From: Lactobacillaceae bacterium
GTDB taxonomy: Bacteria; Bacillota; Bacilli; Lactobacillales; Lactobacillaceae
Direction of reading: 5' to 3'
DNA: 22,715 nucleotides
Assembly (NCBI GenBank): GCA_031261865.1
Contig: JAISIV010000118.1
Span: 1-22,715 of the forward strand
This document shows, one piece after another, positions 15,165 through 22,244 of the stretch. Position 1 is the stretch's first letter; each line of letters opens with the position of its first letter. The position numbers and the translations under genes are program-made. The notes below the pieces were generated by a model, which was given only the letters and a program-made list of their open reading frames with translations, was not told where the DNA came from and did not search any database.

Positions 15165-15277
15165 GAGCGTGAGTCGGCACGTTCTGTAACCGTGATATAA
15201 GCGGCGATAAGAGCGAAATACCCGAAGGGGATTTTGTTCGTTCGTCCTTTTATTCAGGTTGCAGTGTCGACGAGCGC
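15165..15277 (+). repeat. GAGCGC-bounded structured element, copy 3 (ABC-F leader)
   Basis: 113 bp between GAGCGT (15165-15170) and GAGCGC (15272-15277). As + strand RNA it folds into one long rod: GCGT with GCGC, a tandem GA/GA internal loop, GTCGGCAC (15173-15180) with GTGTCGAC (15264-15271), TGTAACC with GGTTGCA, GAGCGAAAT with ATTTTGTTC, and a terminal CCC-GAAG-GGG hairpin. Five pairs are G-U on this strand and A-C mismatches on the other. GTTTCCTTTC follows, identical to copy 1. It lies between the ABC-F Shine-Dalgarno and ATG. Confidence 0.7.
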
Positions 15278-15332
15278 GTTTCCTTTCAGAAAGTTAAATG
15301 GTAAGACTCAAATATTCTTAACTCATTTATTT

Positions 15333-15396
15333 ATATGTTAAACCAGTTAACACGTTTTATAAATATGTTAAAAAATAAGACGATTTTTAACATATT
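15333..15396. repeat. 64-bp direct repeat, downstream copy (fic cassette)
   Basis: Identical over 64 bp to 16509-16572. It starts at the fic stop codon and contains two inverted pairs: TGTTAA-N5-TTAACA (15336-15352) and TGTTAA-N15-TTAACA (15366-15392). Beyond it towards the ABC-F gene, the minus strand reads ACATATAAATAAATGAGTT, resembling the fic promoter and start (ACATATAATATTTTTATGAG), which suggests a vestigial second fic 5' end. Confidence 0.9.
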
Positions 15397-16459
15397 ACTT
15401 CATTAATGCCGCTAAATACTTATTGAGATAAATTTTTTCACGTCCTACTTTAATTTCTTCGAGGATTTCTAGTTCGACTAATTCTTTTAGGTATCTAGAT
15501 GCGGTTTGTCGAGTGACATCTAGTGAGGTGGCAACTGCATCTATTCTAGTAACTACTTCACTGAAAATTGCGGAGACTAATTCGTAAGAAAACAATGAGT
15601 TATTGTTTTCTTTAATTTTCTGTGACGCCTGAGATATTGAGTCTTGAATTTGGTCGATAATTAGATTAGTCTTCTCGGATGTTTGCTGAATTCCATCAAG
15701 TATATAACTGGCGAATTCAACAATTTTCCGTGTATCTTGATTGATATTTCGCAACAATTCATAATACTCTGACTTACTTTCTAAAATGTAGGAACTCAAA
15801 TATAAGATCGGTAAATCCAGTAGATCTTTTAAAACTAAGTACAAGACGTTAATTATCCTCCCAGTTCGACCGTTTCCATCGTAGAATGGGTGAATCGCTT
15901 CAAATTGGTAGTGAATAAAAACAAGCTTCAATAAAGGGTCGATTTGTTGTAAATCGTCGTCATTTATATACTGCTCCAAATTTTGAAGTAGTTCTCGTAT
16001 TTCGGTTTCATTTTGAGGAGGTGTCCAAACCACTTCTCCTGTTTTGGCATTTTTTAAAGTAGTACCTGGTGCTGAACGAATTCCTCCTTTGTTCTGTTCG
16101 ATCCTTTCTTGAATCGAAATCATGTCGTTTATTGATAACAATCCTCGCTCCTTAATTCTTCTATATCCTTCAAGAATGGCGAAACGATAATTTAAAACTT
16201 CTTTTGTAGATGGGTCAGCCTCGTCATCGTTGGACATTGCTCTAAATAAACGATCATTTGTAGTTACAATTTGTTCAATTTCCGAACTAGCTTTAGCCTC
16301 TCTAAGTGCCATAAAATTTATCAACATTGATTGATTTGGGATAAGTTTTGCTTTACCTTGTAGCAAACCAAGCGAACGAGAAGCCGTTGTTAATTTTTGT
16401 AAAACTGTTTTAGTTTCGATATCGATGTCTTCAACGGGCAAATTTTGTATTGAACTCAT
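15395..16459 (-). CDS. Fic-domain protein (AMPylator type) with C-terminal winged helix
   Basis: 354 residues. The Fic motif is canonical, HPFYDGNGRTGR (residues 190-201), predicting transfer of AMP from ATP to a target protein hydroxyl. An N-terminal inhibitory-helix-like motif, SSEIEQ (58-63), approximates the (S/T)xxxE(G/N) autoinhibition motif, so the enzyme is probably self-restrained. The last 60 residues form a winged helix (IDAVATSLDVTRQTASRYLK ... LEEIKVGREKIYL), usual in this subfamily and likely DNA-binding. No separate antitoxin gene is adjacent. The gene is boxed between perfect 64-bp repeats. TATAAT (16466-16471) lies 6 nt before the ATG with no Shine-Dalgarno, pointing to leaderless expression. 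The target protein is unknown. Confidence 0.93.
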   Translation of the reverse strand: MSSIQNLPVEDIDIETKTVLQKLTTASRSLGLLQGKAKLIPNQSMLINFMALREAKASSEIEQIVTTNDRLFRAMSNDDEADPSTKEVLNYRFAILEGYRRIKERGLLSINDMISIQERIEQNKGGIRSAPGTTLKNAKTGEVVWTPPQNETEIRELLQNLEQYINDDDLQQIDPLLKLVFIHYQFEAIHPFYDGNGRTGRIINVLYLVLKDLLDLPILYLSSYILESKSEYYELLRNINQDTRKIVEFASYILDGIQQTSEKTNLIIDQIQDSISQASQKIKENNNSLFSYELVSAIFSEVVTRIDAVATSLDVTRQTASRYLKELVELEILEEIKVGREKIYLNKYLAALMK

Positions 16460-16465
16460 AAAAAT

Positions 16466-16498
16466 ATTATATGTTAAAAAAAACGTTAATTTTTAACA
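16466..16498 (-). promoter_or_regulatory. fic promoter and overlapping dyad operator
   Basis: -10 TATAAT (16466-16471) ends 6 nt upstream of the fic ATG. It abuts the dyad TGTTAA-N15-TTAACA (16472-16498). Two more dyads, N5 (16512-16528) and N15 (16542-16568), lie in the adjacent 64-bp repeat. A repressor bound here would cover the promoter; the Fic winged helix is the obvious candidate. Confidence 0.6.
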
Positions 16499-16508
16499 TA
16501 TTTTTACA

Positions 16509-16572
16509 ATATGTTAAACCAGTTAACACGTTTTATAAATATGTTAAAAAATAAGACGATTTTTAACATATT
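16509..16572. repeat. 64-bp direct repeat, upstream copy (fic cassette)
   Basis: A perfect match to 15333-15396, in the same orientation, 1176 bp apart. It lies between the fic promoter and the terminator of the sugar ABC ATPase operon. Homologous recombination between the copies would remove fic and leave one copy. Confidence 0.9.
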
Positions 16573-16588
16573 TATTCGAGTAACAACT

Positions 16589-16616
16589 AAAAAACCACTT
16601 GAATTACATCAAGCGG
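16589..16616 (-). terminator. Terminator overlapping the end of the ABC ATPase gene
   Basis: On the minus strand CCGCTTGA (16609-16616) pairs with TCAAGTGG (16595-16602) in 8 bp (one G-U), followed by a run of T. The 5' arm is the last codons of the gene and the stop codon lies in the loop. It ends the gdpP-rplI-dnaB-ABC ATPase transcript. Confidence 0.85.
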
Positions 16617-17584
16617 CCGTTTTTATCGAATCCAAGGAGATCCTTTTTATTCACGAATAACTTGTCTGATTCTAAATTGACACCAGAAACGTTGGTAGCA
16701 ACCATCTTGCTGCCTGCGTATTCAAAGTCAATTTGAGTGTCACCATTGTACTTTTGGATATCGAGAACTTTAATGGTTAATTCAACATCCCCCTCATATG
16801 CATTGAAAACATCTGGGCGGATACCAACTAAATCCGATCCTTTTACGAGATCAGATTTAATTAAATTAATCTCGGGGTCACCAATGAATTTGGCAACAAA
16901 TAAATTCGCAGGTCTCTCATACAAATCTCGCGGCTTGGCAAATTGTTGAATAACGCCATCGCTCAAAAGCATCACCATATCCGATATATGCATTGCTTCA
17001 TTTTGATCGTGGGTGACAAATATCGTCGTTACCTTAGTTTCTTGTTGGATACGACGAATATCTTCACGCATTTCATTACGCAACTTCGCATCTAGATTTG
17101 AAAGCGGCTCATCTAGCAATAAGACATTCGGTTTTTTTGCTAAGGCGCGAGCAATGGCCACACGTTGTTGTTGACCACCTGAAAGTTCGGCCGGTTTTTT
17201 ATCTAATTGATCTTCAACATGCGCAATTTGAGCCAAACGAATCACTTCTTGTTGGCGATCAGCTTTTGCAACTTTAGCTATTTTCAAAGGAAAATCAATA
17301 TTTTGACGAACGGTCATATTGGGATATAGCGCGTAGTTTTGAAAAACCATGCCGATATTTCGTTGGGCGACATCCAATTTAGTAACGTCTTTTTCACCAA
17401 AGAAAACTTGTCCACTAGTCGGTGCTAGAAGGCCAGCAATCATATTGAGAATTGTCGATTTACCTGAACCTGACGGCCCTAAAAGGGTTGTTAAAGTTCC
17501 GTCTTGAATTTCAAAACTTACATCGTCTATGATTTTTTGGCCTTTGACGTATTCAAGGCTTAGATTTTGAACTGATATTTTCAT
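16604..17584 (-). CDS. Sugar ABC transporter ATPase, MsmK/UgpC/MalK type, without its permease
   Basis: 326 residues. The ABC domain has Walker A GPSGSGKST (about 37-45), Q-loop GMVFQNYALYPNMTV, signature LSGGQQQR, Walker B VLLLDEPLSNLD and the switch His in VTHDQNEA. A C-terminal TOBE/regulatory region starts at about 240 (LVGIRPDVFNAY). This class energises binding-protein-dependent sugar importers, and one ATPase can serve several permeases (MsmK in streptococci). No permease or binding-protein gene is in the window, which supports a shared subunit. Its ATG overlaps the dnaB stop (TAATG), so a transport ATPase is translationally coupled to the replicative helicase. Confidence 0.92.
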   Translation of the reverse strand: MKISVQNLSLEYVKGQKIIDDVSFEIQDGTLTTLLGPSGSGKSTILNMIAGLLAPTSGQVFFGEKDVTKLDVAQRNIGMVFQNYALYPNMTVRQNIDFPLKIAKVAKADRQQEVIRLAQIAHVEDQLDKKPAELSGGQQQRVAIARALAKKPNVLLLDEPLSNLDAKLRNEMREDIRRIQQETKVTTIFVTHDQNEAMHISDMVMLLSDGVIQQFAKPRDLYERPANLFVAKFIGDPEINLIKSDLVKGSDLVGIRPDVFNAYEGDVELTIKVLDIQKYNGDTQIDFEYAGSKMVATNVSGVNLESDKLFVNKKDLLGFDKNGRLM

Positions 17585-19035
17585 TAGTTATTCTCGTGGT
17601 GGTAATCAAAATTGTCGTACGACTGGACGCTTCTTCTAAACAAAAGTTGCACAGTTTCATTGGCGCCTTGACGGTTCTTAGCGACAATCAAATCGACTTT
17701 CGAATCATCAGGAGTAGCTTGTTGATCATATCCTTCATCACCTTCGCGGTTTCCATTGGCATCGTAATAATCCTTACGATATAAGAACATAACAATATCA
17801 GCGTCTTGCTCAATGGCACCAGAATCACGCAAATCAGAAAGCTTTGGGCGCTTCTCATCACGAGATTCAACTCCACGAGATAACTGAGAAAGGGCCACAA
17901 CTGGGATATTCATTTCGGTTGTTAACTTTTTTAACTGACGAGAAATTTTTGAAATTTCGTTTTGACGTCCGTCAGTTCTACCTTCATCAGGCTCAATCAG
18001 CTGAAGGTAATCGATGATTACTAATCCAACACCACCTTGAGGATCGTCACGCTTTAATTGAGTATCAAGCGTACGCAATTGTGCTCGAAGACTGCTCATT
18101 GTAATTCCAGAGGCAGCGTTTAATTGAATTCGAAGATGACTCAAATTGTTATTAGTAGCATGGATACGAGTCCAATCGGTATTCAAATCTTTTCCAGTAG
18201 GATCGGTAGTTAAATCATTTCCAGTCTGCAACTTATTCATAGGGACGTTCGATTCGCTAGCCAACATACGAAGCATCATAGAACTGACGTTCATTTCCAT
18301 GTTGAAAACAACAACAGTTTTATGACCGATTTCTTTAGATTGAGCCGCACGCTTAGCCATATTCAAAGCAAAAGCCGTTTTACCAACGGCTGGACGAGCA
18401 GCTAGAATTATCAAATTGTTTGGCTGCAAACCTTTAATCAAACGATCCAATTTGGGATAACCAGTTGGGATAGCACCAGCTTTTAATTCGGAATTATTTT
18501 GACTGGCTTCAGAAATTTCATTAATTAATTCACTGAGAGCGTTTTTTACTGATTTGAATTCACTTGCTTCATGAGTGTCTTCAATGTTATCCAAAGTACT
18601 ACGGACTTGGGCAATTAAATCATCAGGGACACTAGCTGGATCATGAGCCGCTTGATTAGTACGGTTCATTAAATCAATCAGATTTCGAGAAATGGCTGTG
18701 GTTCTAATTTCTTTAGCATAGGCTTCAACGTTGGAGGTTGTAGCTGTAGTTGTCTGTAAATCAGCAACTAGAGTTGTGGCCTGTTGTGCATTTAAAACAC
18801 CATCTTTTTCGATTTGGTTAATTAAAGCTTGTGGTTCAACTTCGACCGTTTGTTCTAGTAATTCACCGATGGCGACAAATGCCGCTTTGTTTTGAGGATT
18901 ATAAAAATCGACATCAGCAACGTGCATTAAAACACGATCATACATGTCTTGCTGATCAGCAAAACTGGATGCATAAAAAAAAGCGCCTAATAGGCTTTTT
19001 TCGAATTCTGTACTTTGAGGGATTTGGTTATTCAT
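17584..19035 (-). CDS. dnaB: Replicative DNA helicase
   Basis: 483 residues (called dnaC in Bacillus). A hexameric 5'-3' helicase at the fork. The N-terminal domain (STEFEKSLLGAFFY ... residues 1-150) recruits primase. The RecA-like C-terminal domain has Walker A ARPAVGKTAFAL, VVFNMEMNVSSM, Walker B VIIDYLQLIEP, ALSQLSRGVESRDEKRP and the arginine-rich segment LRDSGAIEQDADIVMFLYRKDYY. It is a little longer than the common 450-460, mainly through small insertions (for example LTTDPTGKDLNTDWTR). It overlaps the rplI stop by one base (TAATG), in the conserved Firmicutes order gdpP-rplI-dnaB. Confidence 0.96.
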   Translation of the reverse strand: MNNQIPQSTEFEKSLLGAFFYASSFADQQDMYDRVLMHVADVDFYNPQNKAAFVAIGELLEQTVEVEPQALINQIEKDGVLNAQQATTLVADLQTTTATTSNVEAYAKEIRTTAISRNLIDLMNRTNQAAHDPASVPDDLIAQVRSTLDNIEDTHEASEFKSVKNALSELINEISEASQNNSELKAGAIPTGYPKLDRLIKGLQPNNLIILAARPAVGKTAFALNMAKRAAQSKEIGHKTVVVFNMEMNVSSMMLRMLASESNVPMNKLQTGNDLTTDPTGKDLNTDWTRIHATNNNLSHLRIQLNAASGITMSSLRAQLRTLDTQLKRDDPQGGVGLVIIDYLQLIEPDEGRTDGRQNEISKISRQLKKLTTEMNIPVVALSQLSRGVESRDEKRPKLSDLRDSGAIEQDADIVMFLYRKDYYDANGNREGDEGYDQQATPDDSKVDLIVAKNRQGANETVQLLFRRSVQSYDNFDYHHENN

Positions 19036-19484
19036 TATTTAGGGATTACTTCTACTTGGATATTTGCAATAACTTGTTGGTGAATCTTGGCTGGAATTTT
19101 GTGGATTCCTAGTGTATGGATTTTATCCATATCGATTTTACGTTTGTCGACTTTGAGGCCATATTGGGCTTCTAATTGTTCAGAGACGTTTTTAGCAGTC
19201 ACAGCTCCATTCAAGCGGCCATCAGGACCGACAGATTCGTGGAATTGAACTTTGGTATTCACCTTTTCAATTTCGGCTTTAAGGTCTTTTGCAGCTTGTA
19301 ATTCAGCAGCAGCATTCTTTTCATCAAGCTTTTTTTGACCATTAAACTTAGACAAGTTTTCAGGAGATGCATAGACGGCTTTTTTATTCTTGATTAGAAA
19401 ATTATTGGCGTAACCATCCGGAACTTCCTTAATTTGACCTTTTTTACCCTGGTTTTTGACATCTTCTAAGAAAATTACTTTCAT
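19035..19484 (-). CDS. rplI: Ribosomal protein bL9
   Basis: 149 residues, the usual length. The N-terminal domain carries the diagnostic signature VIFLEDVKNQGKKGQIKEV and DGYANNFLI, then the long connecting helix rich in Lys/Glu/Ala, and the C-terminal RNA-binding domain with GPDGRLNGAVT. It binds domain V of 23S rRNA at the base of the L1 stalk. AAAGGAG precedes its ATG at good spacing, and its start overlaps the gdpP stop by 4 bp (ATGA). Confidence 0.97.
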   Translation of the reverse strand: MKVIFLEDVKNQGKKGQIKEVPDGYANNFLIKNKKAVYASPENLSKFNGQKKLDEKNAAAELQAAKDLKAEIEKVNTKVQFHESVGPDGRLNGAVTAKNVSEQLEAQYGLKVDKRKIDMDKIHTLGIHKIPAKIHQQVIANIQVEVIPK

Positions 19485-21517
19485 TTGCTTTCTCCTTTTG
19501 AATAGACAACTTTTTGAATTGCCTTTTGTAATAATTCTACCGCGTCAAATACGTTATCAGCAGTCATCTGAACGGCCGCGTTTTCTAGCGAACCACCACC
19601 GCCCATTTCTTCCATAATTAGTTGGACATTAATCTTTCCGTTTGAACGAGCATTGATACCGATACGGCCATCACGTCTGTTAGAAACGACAAATGAAGCG
19701 TCGACTCCCTTAATTCGCATCAGAGAATCGGCGGTTTTAGCGGCCACGGCAGCATTATATTTCTTACCGTTTTCTCCCATAGAAATAGCGATGTGGTCTT
19801 GGATATTAACATGCGAAGTTAAGTTAGCTTGATCGAGGACTTCATTTTCAGGAACTTTTCCTAGTTGTTTAATCAAACGAACATTAGCTCCGTTAGCACG
19901 AAGAAAACTAGCCGCATCAAAGGTTCTTGCCCCAGTATTCTGTGAGAAATTCTTGGTGTCTAATTCGATTCCCGCCAACATCGAAGTTGATTCGGTGGCT
20001 GAAATTTTTTCAATACGGAAATCTTCGAAACTTAGTAGTTCAGAGACCATTTCAGAAGTTGATGAGGCATATTGTTCTACGAAAAAGAGAACTGGTTTTT
20101 GCGGGAATTCTTCATCGGCAATTCGGTGATGATCAATAACGACTAGGCGGTCTTTCATGTTGTCGATATATTTTTGAGCGAGTGAGCGGCTCGGACGCGA
20201 ATGATCGACCAGAATTAGAAGCGTTGTTTTATTGATCCATTTCTTGGCGTTAGCTAGGCTGACGAATGGGGTTGCAATTTGATCTTCTTGTGGACGAGAT
20301 TCATTTACCTTAGCGATTTCATCTTGTTTCATTTCGATGATTGCTTGAACGTCATCACCGATTTCACCGTCAATAATAATTTGAGCCGGCGTTTGCTTTA
20401 ACTGAGCTAAACGATAAATCCCGAGCGCCGCTCCCAGTGCATCAACGTCGATATTTTCGTGACCGGCAATTAGAATATTGTCGGCGGTTGCCATTAAATC
20501 AACAAGAGCCTTTTCAATCATTCTCGAGCGAGAACGAGAGCGCTTTTCCATTGGCGTAGAGTTCCCACCGATGAATTTTGCTGGATTGTTTCCAACACGG
20601 ATAACTACTTGGTCTCCACCTCGACCCAGTGCTAAGTCTAGATTTCTGAGCGACAAGACGGCCAATTCATTAATATCGTCAATTCCAAAACCGATACCGA
20701 TTGACAAAGTGAGCGGGAAGTTTTCTTTAGGTGATTCCTCACGCATTGTATCGAGGATTTTAAAACCACTTTTTTGAAGGGCGTCGAATTGCTTTTTCAT
20801 ACCGATGACAATAAAACGATCAGCCTGCAGACGCCGTAGATAAATATCAAACTCATCCGCCCAGTTTCCAAGTGTTGAAGAAATAAATGAACGAACACGA
20901 GCTGCTTGGGCTTCAGATGCATCTTGGGTTACTTCTTCGTAATTATCAACTGAAATAGTGCCGACGAATACTTGAGACTGCTCATATTTGTTTTTGTAAG
21001 ATTGCACGTCAGACAAATCTAATAAATAAATGGCTTGTCCATTTTGTTGAACGTGCATCGAAAAAGTCTTGCCACGCCATTTAATAGTTGTCGAAGACTC
21101 GTTGTCGATATTATCCTTTACGACTTTAGCAAGGTCAGCATCAACGTTTTCAAGCTTTCTCCCAAGTAAATCTTCATCCCCGCAAAGTTGGATAAATTGT
21201 TGGTTAACCCATTCAATATTGTCGGATTTGTCCAACAATAAAACGGCAATTGGCAAATGGTCAAAAGCTGCCAGTTGACCGACCCCGAGTTTTCCAGAAA
21301 GGTTAGCGGCATAACTTTTGATATTTTTAGTGGTCGACAAATAGACAATTGCCAGGAGATATCCACTGATTAAAGACAGAACAATCCACGTAATAACAAT
21401 CGGAAGGCCGTAACTTCGAATATAAATAAAACCAATGACATCCATTGCGGCAAGGAAAATGATTAAAAAGTAAATGCGAATATTTAATAAAATGTTGCGT
21501 AAACTGTTGTTCTTCAT
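19481..21517 (-). CDS. gdpP: Cyclic-di-AMP phosphodiesterase GdpP (YybT)
   Basis: About 678 residues. Two N-terminal membrane helices (about 12-55), a PAS-like domain (FDHLPIAVLLLDKSDNIEWVN), a degenerate GGDEF domain (about 170-300, no GGDEF), then the catalytic DHH/DHHA1 module. Metal-binding motifs are seen in order: GHENIDVDALGAALG, LVDHSRPSRS, VIDHHRI, GIELDTKNF and the DHHA1 glycine loop MGGGGSLENAA. It lowers c-di-AMP, which governs potassium and turgor and beta-lactam tolerance in Firmicutes. An in-frame TTG at 21538 adds seven residues, but the ATG at 21517 is followed by MKNNSLRNIL and has normal spacing to the first helix. First gene of the operon with rplI and dnaB. Confidence 0.95.
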   Translation of the reverse strand: MKNNSLRNILLNIRIYFLIIFLAAMDVIGFIYIRSYGLPIVITWIVLSLISGYLLAIVYLSTTKNIKSYAANLSGKLGVGQLAAFDHLPIAVLLLDKSDNIEWVNQQFIQLCGDEDLLGRKLENVDADLAKVVKDNIDNESSTTIKWRGKTFSMHVQQNGQAIYLLDLSDVQSYKNKYEQSQVFVGTISVDNYEEVTQDASEAQAARVRSFISSTLGNWADEFDIYLRRLQADRFIVIGMKKQFDALQKSGFKILDTMREESPKENFPLTLSIGIGFGIDDINELAVLSLRNLDLALGRGGDQVVIRVGNNPAKFIGGNSTPMEKRSRSRSRMIEKALVDLMATADNILIAGHENIDVDALGAALGIYRLAQLKQTPAQIIIDGEIGDDVQAIIEMKQDEIAKVNESRPQEDQIATPFVSLANAKKWINKTTLLILVDHSRPSRSLAQKYIDNMKDRLVVIDHHRIADEEFPQKPVLFFVEQYASSTSEMVSELLSFEDFRIEKISATESTSMLAGIELDTKNFSQNTGARTFDAASFLRANGANVRLIKQLGKVPENEVLDQANLTSHVNIQDHIAISMGENGKKYNAAVAAKTADSLMRIKGVDASFVVSNRRDGRIGINARSNGKINVQLIMEEMGGGGSLENAAVQMTADNVFDAVELLQKAIQKVVYSKGESK

Positions 21518-21574
21518 AGCTGGTTCTAATTTTATCAAGGCCCTATGCCCGTTTTTTGTCGCTTCTGTAAATCT

Positions 21575-22198
21575 TTAAAACCATCTATACATGTCGTGGC
21601 TGTAATTATGGATTAGATACTTAACCATCCCGTTTTTAGAAATTACCTTTGCAAAGTGTTTGATATCTTGAGGGACAAATTTAATCGGTACTTCTTTTCC
21701 ATATTCGCCATCTTCGCGCTCAATACCTTTATAAGTTTTCAGGGTTAACTGTCCGTCTTTATTAACTTCATAAGTTGCATCTAAGTCGTACCACTCATTT
21801 CCGCCGGTATAAAAATAAGAAATAACAACCTTTTTGCCTTTGACCTGTGCGCTGATAGTGTAACCCTCATCCCCATCATCGAAAGTGATTTTTAGAGGAT
21901 CGACAACTTTACCTCGTGCAACTAAAAAAGTACCGGAATAGTGAAAACCATCGGCTTTCCATCTCTTTTTCAATTGATAGACTTTATATTTAAGCCAGAT
22001 TTGATCACCTGTTACGTAATCACCAGTTCTTTTTTTAACCTTATTCGTATACGGTACGAAACCTTCTTGAGAACGATGCACCGTTGAATAATAAGGGTTG
22101 AACCAATAATTGTATTGGTTGTATGAAATTGTACCAACCGTGAATATTCCTAAAAATGCAACAATTACAGCAGCTATTATTTTGATTATTTTTTTCAT
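21575..22198 (-). CDS. Membrane-anchored extracellular protein of unknown function
   Basis: 207 residues. One N-terminal hydrophobic segment (about 5-25, IIAAVIVAFLGIFTVGTI) without a lipobox Cys, so it is a signal anchor or uncleaved signal. The rest is hydrophilic, rich in Lys, Tyr and Gly, with alternating beta-strand-like stretches (YTISAQVKGKKVVISYFYTG, ATYEVNKDGQLTLKTYKGI). I recognise no family; the layout resembles small DUF-type exported proteins of lactic acid bacteria. The ATG lies only 8 nt downstream of the adhP terminator hairpin, with AAGGA 13 nt upstream inside that hairpin, so its promoter is not obvious. It precedes gdpP by about 57 nt. Confidence 0.6.
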   Translation of the reverse strand: MKKIIKIIAAVIVAFLGIFTVGTISYNQYNYWFNPYYSTVHRSQEGFVPYTNKVKKRTGDYVTGDQIWLKYKVYQLKKRWKADGFHYSGTFLVARGKVVDPLKITFDDGDEGYTISAQVKGKKVVISYFYTGGNEWYDLDATYEVNKDGQLTLKTYKGIEREDGEYGKEVPIKFVPQDIKHFAKVISKNGMVKYLIHNYSHDMYRWF

Positions 22199-22206
22199 AG
22201 GTATTA

Positions 22207-22240
22207 AAAAATCCTTCCAATTCTCTTTGGAAGGATTTGA
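22207..22240 (-). terminator. Rho-independent terminator of the alcohol dehydrogenase gene
   Basis: A perfect 12-bp stem AAATCCTTCCAA / TTGGAAGGATTT (22209-22220 with 22227-22238), followed on the minus strand by further T. It sits 5-7 nt after the stop codon of the dehydrogenase. Confidence 0.93.
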
Positions 22241-22244
22241 ATTA

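Noticed and set aside
15395..16459. Classical Fic toxin-antitoxin pair.
   Set aside because: No small antitoxin gene lies beside it. The inhibitory-type motif SSEIEQ within the same protein points to self-inhibition.
15333..16572. CRISPR array or insertion sequence from the 64-bp repeats.
   Set aside because: There are only two repeats, 1176 bp apart, with a Fic gene between them. No transposase, no terminal inverted repeats and no target duplication are visible.
20521..20545. Another GAGCGC-type box.
   Set aside because: It encodes the Arg/Ser run in gdpP; there is no partner box, GTTTCC tail or rod structure.
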